Assembly (NCBI GenBank): GCA_963697675.1 | Contig: CAVOOW010000008.1 | Location: 124,001 to 188,000 of the forward strand | Origin: CAVOOW01 sp963697675 | GTDB lineage: Bacteria > Actinomycetota > Actinomycetes > JACCUZ01 | DNA length: 64,000 nt | Direction of reading: 5' to 3' | Shown here: positions 1 to 9,176 of the stretch, piece after piece | How the letters are laid out: each line of letters begins with the position of its first letter | How positions within the stretch are numbered: the first letter of the stretch is position 1 | Translations under genes and position numbers: made by a program | Notes under the pieces: model-generated | Told to the model about the DNA's origin: nothing | Seen by the model: the letters and a program-made list of their open reading frames with translations, nothing else | Database searches by the model: none

Positions 1-300
1 GTGCAGCACCGGGAAGACGACCTCGGCGCCGGCCAGCGCATGGGCGTCGACGACCGCACCCGAGACAGGCAGCTGGTCGTCGATCGCGCGGACTGCAGTT
101 GCCGGCCGTCGCGCTGCCTCGACGGCGCCCGGCGACAGCCGGCGCCAGACACCGTCCGGCGAGATGCCGATCGCGACGACCTCATAGCGGCTGGTGTCGA
201 GGCTGCGCACCACCGAGGCCGCAGACGCGCGCGACACCTCGTGCTCGGCCGACGTGCCTCCGAACAGGACGACGAGCCGCAGCCGCTGAGCCGCGATCAC
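1..300 (-). CDS. ddl: D-alanine--D-alanine ligase, N-terminal 100 residues (runs off the window)
   Basis: This ATP-grasp ligase makes the D-Ala-D-Ala dipeptide for peptidoglycan in the cytoplasm. Read on the minus strand from a GTG at 300, the protein shows the family N-terminus: LVVLFGGTSAEHEVSRASA at about residues 9-27, then YEVVAIGISPDGVW, and ends at the window edge with AEVVFPVLH, just where the family continues GPYGEDG. The gene overlaps the upstream threonine dehydratase by GTGA (stop TGA 297-299, start GTG 298-300), so the two are probably translationally coupled. The ATP-binding and C-terminal domains lie outside the window. Identification from the N-terminal motifs is strong. Confidence 0.9.
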   Translation of the reverse strand, partial: MIAAQRLRLVVLFGGTSAEHEVSRASAASVVRSLDTSRYEVVAIGISPDGVWRRLSPGAVEAARRPATAVRAIDDQLPVSGAVVDAHALAGAEVVFPVLH

Positions 301-1339
301 AGTGCACCACCACGGGGATCGCGCTCGGCGAGCAGTCTCGCCACCAGCGCGGGATCGACGTTGCCGCCGGTCAGCAGCACGCCGACGTCGCGCACCTCGC
401 TGCCTGGCTCGGAGAGCAGCGCGAGGGCGCCGGCCAGGGCAGTCGCCGCGGCAGGCTCGACCAGCAGCCGCGCATGCACGAGCGCGAGACACAGCGCGTC
501 ACCGATCGCCGGCTCGTCGACGGTGATGACCCGGCTCACCGCATCGCGGCACACCTCGAACGGCAGCCGGCCGATCGTGTCCGGGCGCAGCCCGTCGGCG
601 ATCGTGGGGCGCGCCTGCACGGCGAGCGGACGACCCGCCCGCAGCGCTGCCGTCAGTGCAGGGACGGCCGCCGGCTCGGCGCCCACGACGTGGATGCCCA
701 GCCCCGCCGCGGCAAGGCAGGCACCGGCGAGCGCGCTGCCGCCGCCGACGGGCACGACGATGGTGTCCAGGGCTCCCGCCGGCTGACCAGACCTGGTCGA
801 TCAGCTCCGCGGTCGCCGTGCTCTGACCGGCGACGACGTCCGGGTCCTCCCACGGGTCGACGACGCCCCAGCGCCGCTCGTCCCGCAGCCGCTCGCACGA
901 CCATGGAGCGTTCCCCCGGAGTGGTCCCCTCGAGCACGACCTCAGCGCCCGCCGCGCGTACCGCATCTGCCTTGCAGTGGTTGACGTCGGGCGGCAGCAC
1001 GAGCACGGCGCGCAGTCCGAGGTCACGGGCTGCCAGGGCGACGGCGATCGCGTGGTTGCCGGTGCTCTGCGCGACGACCCCGGACGCGCCGGCGCCCGCC
1101 AGCCGACCGACGGCCAGCAGGGCTCCGCGCAGCTTGAACGACCCGCCGCGCTGCAGGTTCTCCGCCTTCAGCCAGACCCGGACACCGGCTCGGCGGTCCA
1201 GCTCGTCACTGCGCACCACGGGCGTCCGCACGATCCGCCCGGCCAGCAGGCGCTGCGCGGGCAGCACGTCGCCGCGACCGCGTGCCGCGAACCTGGGCGC
1301 GTCGAGTTCGGTGTCCTCGCCGTACGTCGTCGCCGACAT
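297..1339 (-). CDS. ilvA: Threonine/serine dehydratase (PLP), two frame breaks
   Basis: This is a PLP-dependent fold type II enzyme that deaminates threonine (or serine) to a 2-oxo acid. Start ATG at 1339 gives MSATTYGEDTELD. The PLP-lysine motif GGSFKLRGA lies near residue 55, followed by QSTGNHAIAVALAARDLG; after the second break the PLP-phosphate loop PVGGGSALAGACLAAAG appears, then LLVEPAAATALAGAL. The frame changes near 900 and again near 780, each fitting one inserted base, so as read the gene is broken while the sequence is well conserved throughout. No ACT domain is visible, so this could be a catabolic or serine/threo-3-hydroxyaspartate dehydratase rather than biosynthetic IlvA. It overlaps ddl downstream and is divergent from the response regulator at 1493. 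Confidence 0.82.
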
Positions 1340-1492
1340 CTGACCTGCCTCGGTCCCGTGGCGGGGTGGTCCCGCCTCCGACGGCAACGATCCGGCTCCG
1401 ACATGCACGGGGGGTCCGCGTCGTGTCACAGCTGTGTACGGGTGTTCCCCGGTGCTCGCCCCTGGTTCGCGGCATCACGCATACTCGGCGAC
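1340..1492. promoter_or_regulatory. Divergent intergenic region with a 10-bp palindrome
   Basis: These 153 bp separate the minus-strand dehydratase from the plus-strand response regulator and must hold both promoters. A perfect palindrome CACAGCTGTG sits at 1427-1436, about 57 bp before the response-regulator GTG. It is a possible operator, for example for autoregulation by the two-component system, but a 10-bp palindrome is weak evidence alone. Confidence 0.35.
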
Positions 1493-2167
1493 GTGCCCAG
1501 AGTCCTGCTGATCGAGGACGACCCCGCCGTACGCGAGGGGCTGCAGCTCGCCCTCAGCCACCTGGGCCACGACGTCGTCGCGGCGAGCGACGGCGAGTCG
1601 GGCCTGGTCGCCGCGTCGAGCCAGGATCCGGACGTCGTGGTGCTCGACCTGATGCTGCCCGGCATCGACGGCTTCGAGGTGTGCCGTCGGCTGCGCGGCA
1701 CGGGCAGCATCCCGATCATCATGCTCACCGCACGCAGCGACGACTTCGACGTCGTCGCGGGCCTGGAGGCGGGCGCCGACGACTACGTCGCCAAGCCGGT
1801 GCAGCCGCGCGTGCTGGACGCCCGGATCAAGGCGGTGCTGCGCAGGATCGCCTCCGTGCCGGCTCCGCGGGAGCAGTACGGGCCGCTTGTCATCGACCGG
1901 GCCAGCCTGGTCGTGACGAAGGACTCGGCTGTGGTCGACCTGACGCCGACGGAGCTGCGGCTGCTGCTGGCGCTCTCGGGCAGCCCGGGGCGGGTGTTCT
2001 CCCGCGAGCAGCTGCTGCTCGCCGTGTGGGAGCAGGACTGGCTCGGCGACTCACGCCTGGTCGACGGCTGCGTGCAGCGGCTGCGCGCCAAGATCGAGCC
2101 GCGACCGGCTGAGCCGGTGCTCCTGCAGACCGTGCGCGGCTTCGGCTACCGGTTCGGGCCGGTGTGA
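1493..2167 (+). CDS. OmpR/PhoB-family response regulator
   Basis: A 224-aa DNA-binding response regulator. The receiver domain (about residues 1-118) has the acidic pair in LLIEDDPAV, the phospho-acceptor Asp in VVVLDLMLPGIDG, the Thr in MLTARS and Lys in VAKPV. The winged-helix effector (about 130-224) shows DLTPTELRLLLAL and ends TVRGFGYRFGPV, typical of OmpR/PhoB. I chose GTG 1493 because upstream in-frame sequence is not conserved-looking and the receiver begins directly (PRVLLIEDD). The stop overlaps the kinase start (GTG 2164) by 4 bp, so the pair is translationally coupled. The signal sensed is unknown. Confidence 0.93.
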   Translation: MPRVLLIEDDPAVREGLQLALSHLGHDVVAASDGESGLVAASSQDPDVVVLDLMLPGIDGFEVCRRLRGTGSIPIIMLTARSDDFDVVAGLEAGADDYVAKPVQPRVLDARIKAVLRRIASVPAPREQYGPLVIDRASLVVTKDSAVVDLTPTELRLLLALSGSPGRVFSREQLLLAVWEQDWLGDSRLVDGCVQRLRAKIEPRPAEPVLLQTVRGFGYRFGPV

Positions 2168-3333
2168 GCACCGCGGGCGGCTCCGGGCGCGGGCTGCGGT
2201 CGAGACTGGTCGTCGGCTATGTCGGGGTGACCGTCGCGACCGCACTGATCACTGGGGGCACGGCGGTGATCGCCATGGTCGTCATCATCGGCGCCCGTCC
2301 CGTGCGAGCCTCGACGTTGGCCCGGGAGATGTTCGACTACTTCCCCGTGCACTCGCTGTCGGACACCGGGCTGCTCTGGCTGCTGGTCATCGCCACGATC
2401 GGCCTGCTGGCCATCTCGGTCGGCGCAGGGCTGCTCGCGGCCAAACGCGTGCTGCAGCCGGTGCGCACGCTGGCCGCGGCGGCCGAGCGGGTGGCAGCCG
2501 GCGACCTGGACGTCCGGCTGGCGCCCACGGGTGACGACGAGCTCGCGCAGCTGGCCACCACGTTCAACGGTATGACGGCCAACCTGGGTCGGTCGGTCGA
2601 GGAGCTGCGCCGCCTCGAGGCGCGGGCGCGGCGCTTCGCCTCCGACGTCTCACACGAGCTGCGCACCCCGCTCGCCGCCATGACGGCCGTGACCGACGTG
2701 CTCTCCGCGGAGACCGCGGGCATGTCCCCCGACGCGGCCCGCGCCGCGCGACTCGTCGTGGCGGAGACCGAGCACCTGCGGCTGCTCGTCAACGACCTCA
2801 TCGAGATGTCCCGCTTCGACGCCGGCACGGCGGCGCTGGACGTCGACGTCCTGGACATCGGCACGGTCGTCGACGCGTGCCTGGCGATGCGCGGCTGGAC
2901 CGATACCGTCCACACCGACGTTCCCGAGGGGATGTCGGCGACCCTGGACCGGCGTCGCTTCGACATCGCGCTCGCCAACGTCGTCGGCAATGCCGTGCGG
3001 TACGGCGCCGCGCCCGTGGACGTCACTGCTGCGGCCCGTCAGGACGGCGTCCGGAGCTGGCTCGACGTCACCGTCACCGACTGCGGGCCGGGGTTGCCAC
3101 CCGATGCGCTGCCGCACGTGTTCGAGCGGTTCTACAAGGCCGACGCCGCGCGCACCCGGTCGGACGGCAGCGGGCTGGGCCTCGCGATCGCACTGGAGAA
3201 CGTCCGGCTGCACGGCGGCACACTCGAAGCGGCCAACCGGCCGCAGGGCGGGGCAGTGTTCACGATGCGGCTGCCCATGCACGCGGCGCCGGTTCCTGAC
3301 CGACCGACGAGTGGCGCGTCCACGGCCGGCTGA
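2164..3333 (+). CDS. HAMP-containing sensor histidine kinase
   Basis: A 389-aa membrane kinase partner of the preceding regulator. TM1 lies at about residues 14-42 and TM2 at about 69-93, enclosing a short, roughly 25-residue extracytoplasmic loop, so sensing may occur within the membrane or through a partner. HAMP follows (KRVLQPVRTLAAAAERVAAG). The dimerisation H-box is FASDVSHELRTPLAAM near residue 165. ATP-binding boxes are N (NVVGNAVRYG), G1 (DCGPGLP), F (FERFYKAD) and G2 (GSGLGLAIA). The layout resembles MtrB/CseC-type actinobacterial kinases but the ligand cannot be inferred. Confidence 0.93.
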   Translation: MSTAGGSGRGLRSRLVVGYVGVTVATALITGGTAVIAMVVIIGARPVRASTLAREMFDYFPVHSLSDTGLLWLLVIATIGLLAISVGAGLLAAKRVLQPVRTLAAAAERVAAGDLDVRLAPTGDDELAQLATTFNGMTANLGRSVEELRRLEARARRFASDVSHELRTPLAAMTAVTDVLSAETAGMSPDAARAARLVVAETEHLRLLVNDLIEMSRFDAGTAALDVDVLDIGTVVDACLAMRGWTDTVHTDVPEGMSATLDRRRFDIALANVVGNAVRYGAAPVDVTAAARQDGVRSWLDVTVTDCGPGLPPDALPHVFERFYKADAARTRSDGSGLGLAIALENVRLHGGTLEAANRPQGGAVFTMRLPMHAAPVPDRPTSGASTAG

Positions 3334-3344
3334 CAGCGACCGCC

Positions 3345-4268
3345 TCAGGGGCGCCGCGTGGCGACGTGCAGGACCGACCCCCAGTGTCGGCGCAGGATGT
3401 GGTCCGCGCGCGCGGACAGCCGGCTGCGGATCTCGCCGTAGAGGTGCGCGCGATCGGCCGGCGCCAGCTCCAGATGCCCGGAGAAGGTGTCCAGCAGGGC
3501 GATGTACGACTCCGCGTCGTAGCGGATCTCCCAGTCGTACTGCCTGACCTGCACATCGTCGAACAACCCGCTGGCCTCGATGTCGGACGAGTCGTCCGGC
3601 AGCTCACCGGGTCGTGGCCGGGTCACATCTGACTCCCCGCCTTCGCCGATGTCGCCGTACACCTGCTGGATCTCCCGGAAGAACGGGTCTCCGTCGTCCG
3701 GGAACACGTGAACGGCGCTCCAGAACGCGAGGTGGCCGCCCGGGCGCAGCAGCTCCCACGCCCGTTGGTAGCGGGTGACGGGGTCCAGCCAGTGCCACGC
3801 CGTCGCGGCGAACACCAGGTCGAACGTCGGGTCGACGGTCTGGGTCTGGCCGCTCGCCTGGCCGATCGCCGGGCCGCTCGCCTGGCCGAGCTGGGGAGGC
3901 GGCCATTCGTCGTACGAGGCGTTGATGACTGACACCTGCGGGAACACGGCGAGGTTGCGCCTGGACACGGCCGCGAGCTGTTCGCCGAGCTCGAGACAGG
4001 TGAGGCGGAACCCTCGACGTGCCAGGGGTGCGGTTGCCTTGCCGGTGCCGCAGCCGATCTCGAGCAGGTGATCGCCGGGGTGCAGGCCGGCCAGCCGTGT
4101 CAGGTCGTCGAGGAGCTGCTCGGGATATTCCGGCCGCGCCTGGTCGTAGCGGTCCGCTGCCGAGTCGAATGTCCGCCGCAGCCGGAGGCGGTCCTGCGTT
4201 GCCCGCCGGTCGATCGGATGTCGGGTGTCCGGGTCGTCAGGCACGTCGTCGTCAGGCACGTACCCCAT
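3345..4268 (-). CDS. Class I SAM-dependent methyltransferase
   Basis: A 307-aa cytoplasmic methyltransferase with a methyltransf_11/25-type Rossmann domain. Motif I is HLLEIGCGTGKATAPLA near residue 65, followed by the acidic loop CLELGEQL and the FAATAWHWLDP segment typical of this group. An N-terminal extension of about 30 residues is rich in Asp/Pro, so an internal start is possible; a linker at about residues 130-145 repeats GQASG. The substrate is unknown. It converges tail to tail with the kinase gene (11-bp gap). Its promoter would lie in the 325-bp region shared with the ergothioneine operon. Confidence 0.85.
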   Translation of the reverse strand: MGYVPDDDVPDDPDTRHPIDRRATQDRLRLRRTFDSAADRYDQARPEYPEQLLDDLTRLAGLHPGDHLLEIGCGTGKATAPLARRGFRLTCLELGEQLAAVSRRNLAVFPQVSVINASYDEWPPPQLGQASGPAIGQASGQTQTVDPTFDLVFAATAWHWLDPVTRYQRAWELLRPGGHLAFWSAVHVFPDDGDPFFREIQQVYGDIGEGGESDVTRPRPGELPDDSSDIEASGLFDDVQVRQYDWEIRYDAESYIALLDTFSGHLELAPADRAHLYGEIRSRLSARADHILRRHWGSVLHVATRRP

Positions 4269-4593
4269 TTTGACCGCCGACCTGCCGGAACCGACTGACT
4301 CACGGACACCACCGAGGCGGATGTTCCCGGAGTGACTGCAGCAGCGCCACAGCAGCCCCTGGAGTCACAGACGTACCGGATGCGTCCGTGGCTCAGCACG
4401 GATCCAGCGCGGCGCGGGCAACCCGTAGGCGCGGCGCCGCCGGACCGGCGAAATGTTCGGGAACTTCTGCTTGCTCCGACCCATCCGGGAATGTCAGTGG
4501 TCCGGATTACCTTGCGAACGGTCAGCCGGTGACGGAGGCTCGACCTTCGGACACCGTCGTCGAAGCAAGATCTCAGCAGCTGGGGAGGTGGAG
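4269..4593. other. Intergenic region upstream of the ergothioneine operon
   Basis: These 325 bp separate the divergent methyltransferase and egtA. Short open frames run through it, but none has a convincing ribosome site or conserved-looking sequence. An AGCAGCTGGGGAGGTGGAG stretch at about 4574-4592 supplies the egtA ribosome-binding site (GGGGAGG). The region probably holds both divergent promoters; I see no clear operator. Confidence 0.4.
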
Positions 4594-5920
4594 ATGACAG
4601 GTCTGTGGGCAGCCGACGACCTCGGCCCGGACCAGTGCGCAACGGTCCGCACCGAGCACGACGTGCGTGGTTTCGTGACCCGCACCTGCTTCAAGACGGG
4701 CCCACCAGGGCGCGTCGGCATCGAGTCAGAGTGGTTCGTGCATGATGTCGCCGACTCGGCCGCACAGGCCGACACGGCCAAGCCGGCCGACCAGGGCAGA
4801 CATGTGGTCCGGGGCAAGCGAGCGGAGCAGTCCGACCGCGTCTCGCTCGATCGGCTCCAGCAGCTGGTGGAAGACGCCAGCCCGCTGCCCGGCGGTTCCG
4901 CCCTCACCTTCGAGCCGGGCGGTCAGCTCGAGCTCAGCACCGCGTGCGGTGACAACCTCCCCCACGCCCGAGACCTCCTTGACGGGGATCTCCACCACCT
5001 CGACAAGCTGCTCACCGACCGCGGGCTGCTCCGCGTCGGCGTCGGCCTCGACCCGGTCCGGCCCCCGCGCCGCATCTACGACAGCCCCCGCTATGCGGCG
5101 ATGGAGAGCTTCTTCGACCTCGACGGACCCGCCGGTCGGGTGATGATGGCCAGCACGGCCTCGGTTCAGGTGTGCCTCGAGGCCGGCACGGACGCCGCCG
5201 ACGTGGCAAGGCGGTGGGCGCTGACCAATGCGCTCACCCCGCTGCTCATCGCGGCGTTCGCCAACTCCCCGCTGCGGCTCGGCCTGCCGACCGGGTTCGC
5301 CTGCTCCCGCCAGGACGTCTGGTCGCACATCGATCCGACCCGCACCAGCACGCCGCGGGGCCAGGACCCCGCCGACGCGTGGGCGAGATATGCGCTGGAC
5401 GCCCGGGTGCTGCTCGTCCGCCGTGACCCCGAGCCATGGGTTGCCGGTCCCGGCATGACATTGCGCGAGTGGGTCTCGGGCGACACGCCGTGGGGGCGGC
5501 CGACCTTCGACGACCTCGCCTACCACCTGAGCACGCTGTTCCCGCCGGTGCGCCCGCACGGCTGGCTCGAGCTGCGGGCGATCGACGCGCTGCCCGACGA
5601 GCAATGGCCGGTGGCCGTGGCGGTTGCGACGGCCCTCGTCGATGACGCCGGCGCCGCCGACACGGCTCGCGACGCGATGTCCGGGCTCGACGGACACCAT
5701 CACCGCGCTGCGCGCGACGCCTTGCGTGACCGGGATCTGCGCCGTGCCGCGGAGCGCTGCTTTGCGGCCGCGCTCGCCGCCCTTCCGCGGCTCGGCGCCG
5801 ACGCGGCTCCTGGTCGCCCAGGTCGACGACTACGCCGACCGCTATGTCAGCACCGCGCGCACGCCGGCCGACGACCTGCTCGACGCCTGGCAGCGCACGA
5901 CGAAGGAGGAGTCAGCGTGA
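4594..5920 (+). CDS. egtA: Ergothioneine biosynthesis glutamate-cysteine ligase EgtA (one frame break)
   Basis: EgtA joins glutamate and cysteine to gamma-glutamylcysteine, the sulfur donor used by EgtB. It is a GCS2-family protein of about 441 aa with VGIESEWFVHD near residue 47, FEPGGQLELST near residue 105 and PHGWLELRAID later, the usual GCS2 landmarks. The start ATG 4594 follows GGGGAGG. The frame changes near 5800; deleting G5800 (GCCGACG to GCCACG) joins the body to the C-terminus LLVAQVDDYADRYVS, which ends at 5920. Without this repair the ORF runs into egtB and looks like a fusion, which I reject because the true egtA stop overlaps the egtB GTG by 4 bp. Confidence 0.9.
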
Positions 5921-7284
5921 ACGAGCCTGCGAGTTCACCATCCGGCACCGTGAACCGCACGGACGAGGCGGCCATCAAGGCGCGGTTCGCCGACGAGCTG
6001 GAGCGCGTCCGGGTCCGCTCACTCGGGCTCACCACCGACGTTCTCGACGTCGACGAGCTGCTGGCCCAGCACTCCCGCCTGATGTCGCCGCTGGTGTGGG
6101 ATCTCGCGCACGTCGGCAACTACGAAGAGCTCTGGCTGCTGCGCGCCGCCGCCGGCATCGACCCCATGCGGCCGGAGATCGACAACATCTACGACGCGTT
6201 CGAGCATCCGCGGGCCGAGCGGCCCACCCTCCCGCTGCTGCGCCCGGACGAAGCCCGCCGCTACATCGACACCGTGCGGTCGAAGGTGCTCGACTCACTC
6301 GATGTCGTGCGCTTCGACGGGTCAAACCCCTTGCTGGACAACGGTTTTGTCTACGGCATGGTCGTGCAGCACGAGCACCAGCATGACGAGACGATGCTGG
6401 CGACCCACCAGCTCCGCCGTGGTGCCGCGGTGCTGACCGACCTCGCGCCGGAGCCTGCGCCGGCCGATGCCGCGACCCTGCCCGCTGAGGTGCTCGTGCC
6501 GGCCGGGGCGTTCGCGATGGGCACGTCCGAGGACTACTGGGCCTACGACAACGAACGACCGCAACACGATGTCTTCGTCCCGGCGTTCTACATCGACACG
6601 ACACCGGTCGCCAACCGTGCGTACCTCGCATTTGTCGAGGCGGGCGGCTACAACGACCGGCAGTGGTGGACGGCGGAGGGCTGGGAGTGGCGCTGCGCGT
6701 CGGAGAAGCGAACGCCCGCCTTCTGGGTGCGCGAGGGCGGCCAGTGGCTGCGCCGTCGCTTCGGCCGGGTCGAGCCTCTCCCGCTGGATCAGCCGGTGCA
6801 GCACGTCTGCGCGCACGAGGCCGACGCCTACGCGCGGTGGGCCGGGCGCCGGCTGCCGACCGAGGCAGAGTGGGAGAAGGCCGCCTCCTGGGACCCGGTC
6901 GTCCGCCGCAAGCGGCGCTATCCGTGGGGCGACGCGGACCCGACGCCCGAGCGGGCCAACCTCGGCCAGCGACACCACCAGCCCGCCCCTGCCGGATCGT
7001 TCCCTGCCGGTGCCTCGGCCTACGGCGCGCGCCAGTTGATCGGCGACGTGTGGGAGTGGACCTCGAGCACGTTCGCGAGCTATCCCGGCTTCCGGCCGTT
7101 CCCCTACAAGGAGTACTCCGAGGTGTTCTTCGGGCCGGACTATCGCGTCCTTCGCGGTGGTTCGTGGGCGACCGACGCCACGGCCTGCCGGTCGACGTTC
7201 CGCAACTGGGACTACCCGATGCGCCGGCAGATCTTCGCGGGCTTCCGCTGCGCGCGTGACGCGGCGCCCGGCGAGGGTGTCTGA
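5917..7284 (+). CDS. egtB: Ergothioneine sulfoxide synthase EgtB (non-heme iron)
   Basis: EgtB uses O2 and Fe(II) to couple gamma-glutamylcysteine to hercynine, giving the sulfoxide. The 455-aa protein has an N-terminal DinB-like domain with the iron-binding histidines in WDLAHVGNYEEL (about residue 63) and HEHQHDETML (about residue 150), and a C-terminal formylglycine-generating-enzyme-like domain with RRLPTEAEWEKAASWDP, GDVWEWTSS, VLRGGSWAT and FAGFRCARD. The GTG start at 5917 overlaps the egtA stop. Length and motifs match the actinobacterial type, and this gene has no frame break. Confidence 0.95.
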   Translation: MNEPASSPSGTVNRTDEAAIKARFADELERVRVRSLGLTTDVLDVDELLAQHSRLMSPLVWDLAHVGNYEELWLLRAAAGIDPMRPEIDNIYDAFEHPRAERPTLPLLRPDEARRYIDTVRSKVLDSLDVVRFDGSNPLLDNGFVYGMVVQHEHQHDETMLATHQLRRGAAVLTDLAPEPAPADAATLPAEVLVPAGAFAMGTSEDYWAYDNERPQHDVFVPAFYIDTTPVANRAYLAFVEAGGYNDRQWWTAEGWEWRCASEKRTPAFWVREGGQWLRRRFGRVEPLPLDQPVQHVCAHEADAYARWAGRRLPTEAEWEKAASWDPVVRRKRRYPWGDADPTPERANLGQRHHQPAPAGSFPAGASAYGARQLIGDVWEWTSSTFASYPGFRPFPYKEYSEVFFGPDYRVLRGGSWATDATACRSTFRNWDYPMRRQIFAGFRCARDAAPGEGV

Positions 7285-7286
7285 GC

Positions 7287-8062
7287 ATGTGCCGGCACCT
7301 CGCATGGATCGGCGCGCCCCGCACGCTTGCTTCGCTCGTCCTCGACCCGCCGCACGGCTTGCTCGTGCAGTCCTACGCGCCACGCGAGCAGCGCCAGGGC
7401 CGCGTCAATGCCGACGGGTTCGGGGTCGGCTGGTACGCGCCCGATGTCCGCAGCGAACCTGCCCGCTATCGCCGCGCCCAGCCGATCTGGACCGACGCCT
7501 CGTTCGCGTCGCTCGCGGGCGTCGTGTCCAGTGGTCTGGTGCTGGCCGCGGTCCGCTCGACCACGCCGCCGTTCCCGAGCGACGAGGCCGGGGCGGCACC
7601 GTTCACGGCCGGCCGGTGGCTGTTCAGCCACAACGGCGCAGTCGCCGACTTCGCGCGGGCGGCGGTGGAGCTGCGCTCCCGACTGCCGGCCGCGGCCGCC
7701 GCAGGCATCACTGGCCCGAGCGACGCCGCGTTGCTGTGGGCGTTGCTCCGACACCGGGTCGAAGCCGGCGAGGCGCTGCCCGCCGCCTTGACCGCGGTGG
7801 TGGCCGACGCCGTGGCCGCCGGGGGTGGCCGGCTCAACCTGTTGGCCAGCGACGGACGGCGGGTCGCCGCGACGACGTACGGCGACACGCTTTTCACCCG
7901 ACAGGAGACCGACGGCGTGCTCGTTGCGTCCGAGCCGTCCGACGACCTGCCTGGCTGGGAACGCGTGCCCGACCGGTGCCTGGTCGTGGCCACGTCCTCC
8001 AGCCTCGACGTGTCCCCCCTGCCCGCCTGCAGTCCGGCCGACCCACCGACACGGAGACCTGA
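7287..8062 (+). CDS. egtC: Gamma-glutamyl-hercynylcysteine sulfoxide hydrolase EgtC
   Basis: EgtC is a class II glutamine-amidotransferase-fold hydrolase that removes the gamma-glutamyl group from the EgtB product. It starts MCRHLAWIG with the catalytic N-terminal Cys2, and shows NADGFGVGWY and FSHNGAVADF. It begins 2 bp after the egtB stop. The natural end is obscured: the frame with the body runs on through egtD, while an in-phase TGA at 8060-8062 is reached if G8040 and G8049 are both extra bases (each in CGAC), giving a short Thr/His-rich tail. I take 8062 as the end. It is followed by egtD with a CTGA overlap. Confidence 0.88.
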
Positions 8063-9057
8063 CACCCGACCTGACCCCTGCCGCCTCCCGGCACGTTCGC
8101 ATCGACCGCCACCACACCGACGCCGACGTCGCCGCGGCGCTGTCGGCCGACGTCCTGCACGGGCTCACCGCGACGCCCAAGTGGCTGCCGCCGAAGTGGT
8201 TCTACGACGACGCCGGCAGTGTGCTGTTCGAGGAGATCACCCGGCTGCCGGAGTACTACCCGACGCGTCGCGAGCGCGAGGTGCTGGCGACCCACGCATC
8301 GGACATCGCCGCTCAGACTCGGGCCCGCACGCTCGTCGAGCTCGGGGCCGGCTCGGCCGAGAAGACCCGGCTGCTGCTGGATGCCCTGCGGCTCGAGGGC
8401 ACGCTGGACCGCTACGTGCCGGTCGATGTCAGCGACAGTGCGCTCATCGACGCGGCGACAGCGGTCGCCGACGAATATCCCGACCTCGAGGTGCACGGTG
8501 TCGTTGCCGACTTCGAGGCGCACCTCGAGCTGCTGCCCACCGACGAGAGTCGGCTGGTGGCTTTCCTCGGCGGGACGATCGGCAACTTCGAGCCGGCGCC
8601 GCGCGGGGACTTCCTGTCCCGGGTGGCTGGCTCGCTGCGCCCCGGCGACGCGTTTCTGCTCGGCACCGACCTGGTGAAGGACCCGGCGCGGCTCGTGCGT
8701 GCCTACGACGACGCGGCGGGAGTGACGGCGCAGTTCAACCTCAACGTGCTCGCAGTCGTCAACCGCGAGCTCGGCGCCGACTTCGACCTGGCGGCGTTCG
8801 CGCACGTCGCGGAGTGGAACAGCGAGCAGGAATGGATCGAGATGCGCCTGCGGTCGACCCGGGCGCAGACCGTGCACGTCAAGGCGCTCGATCTCGACGT
8901 CAGCTTCGCCGCCGCCGAGACGATGCGCACCGAGATCTCTGCCAAGTTCACCCGAGCCCGGGTCGAGCGCGAGTTCGCGGCGGCCGGGCTGCGGCTGGCG
9001 TCGTGGTGGACCGACCGGGCCGGCGACTTCGCGGTGTCCCTGGGAGTGCCGGCCTGA
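8059..9057 (+). CDS. egtD: L-histidine N-alpha-trimethyltransferase EgtD
   Basis: EgtD trimethylates histidine with SAM to hercynine, the first committed ergothioneine step. Landmarks are LPPKWFYDDAGSVLFEEIT, LPEYYPTRREREVL, the SAM motif LVELGAGSAEKTRLLLDAL and FLGGTIGNFEP, then FNLNVLAVVNRELGADF with the substrate-pocket Asn and WNSEQEWIEMRL. About 332 aa if translation starts at the CTG at 8059, which overlaps the egtC stop as CTGA. No ATG/GTG lies close by in this frame, so either CTG is used or a base is misread. EgtE, the C-S lyase, is not encoded next to the cluster. Confidence 0.93.
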   Translation: MTPDLTPAASRHVRIDRHHTDADVAAALSADVLHGLTATPKWLPPKWFYDDAGSVLFEEITRLPEYYPTRREREVLATHASDIAAQTRARTLVELGAGSAEKTRLLLDALRLEGTLDRYVPVDVSDSALIDAATAVADEYPDLEVHGVVADFEAHLELLPTDESRLVAFLGGTIGNFEPAPRGDFLSRVAGSLRPGDAFLLGTDLVKDPARLVRAYDDAAGVTAQFNLNVLAVVNRELGADFDLAAFAHVAEWNSEQEWIEMRLRSTRAQTVHVKALDLDVSFAAAETMRTEISAKFTRARVEREFAAAGLRLASWWTDRAGDFAVSLGVPA

Positions 9058-9176
9058 CCATCGCGGCCGTCGTCGCCGCCAGCCGATGCCATTGCCGCCC
9101 GCAACAACTCGGTTGCTCCGCGGGGTGACGGGTCTGTTGCACTGCCCATGACAGCCGACAGAGCAGGGAGAGGGAA

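Noticed and set aside
977..1492. Longer start for the OmpR-type regulator
   Set aside because: The added 172 residues are antisense to the dehydratase and the receiver domain begins right after GTG 1493.
4453..7284. A single open frame fusing EgtA and EgtB
   Set aside because: It arises from one extra base near 5800; the true EgtA C-terminus is in another phase and its stop overlaps the EgtB GTG.
7287..9128. EgtC frame running on through egtD
   Set aside because: After about 8040 it is antiphase to the clear EgtD coding frame and reads as Arg/Pro-rich nonsense.
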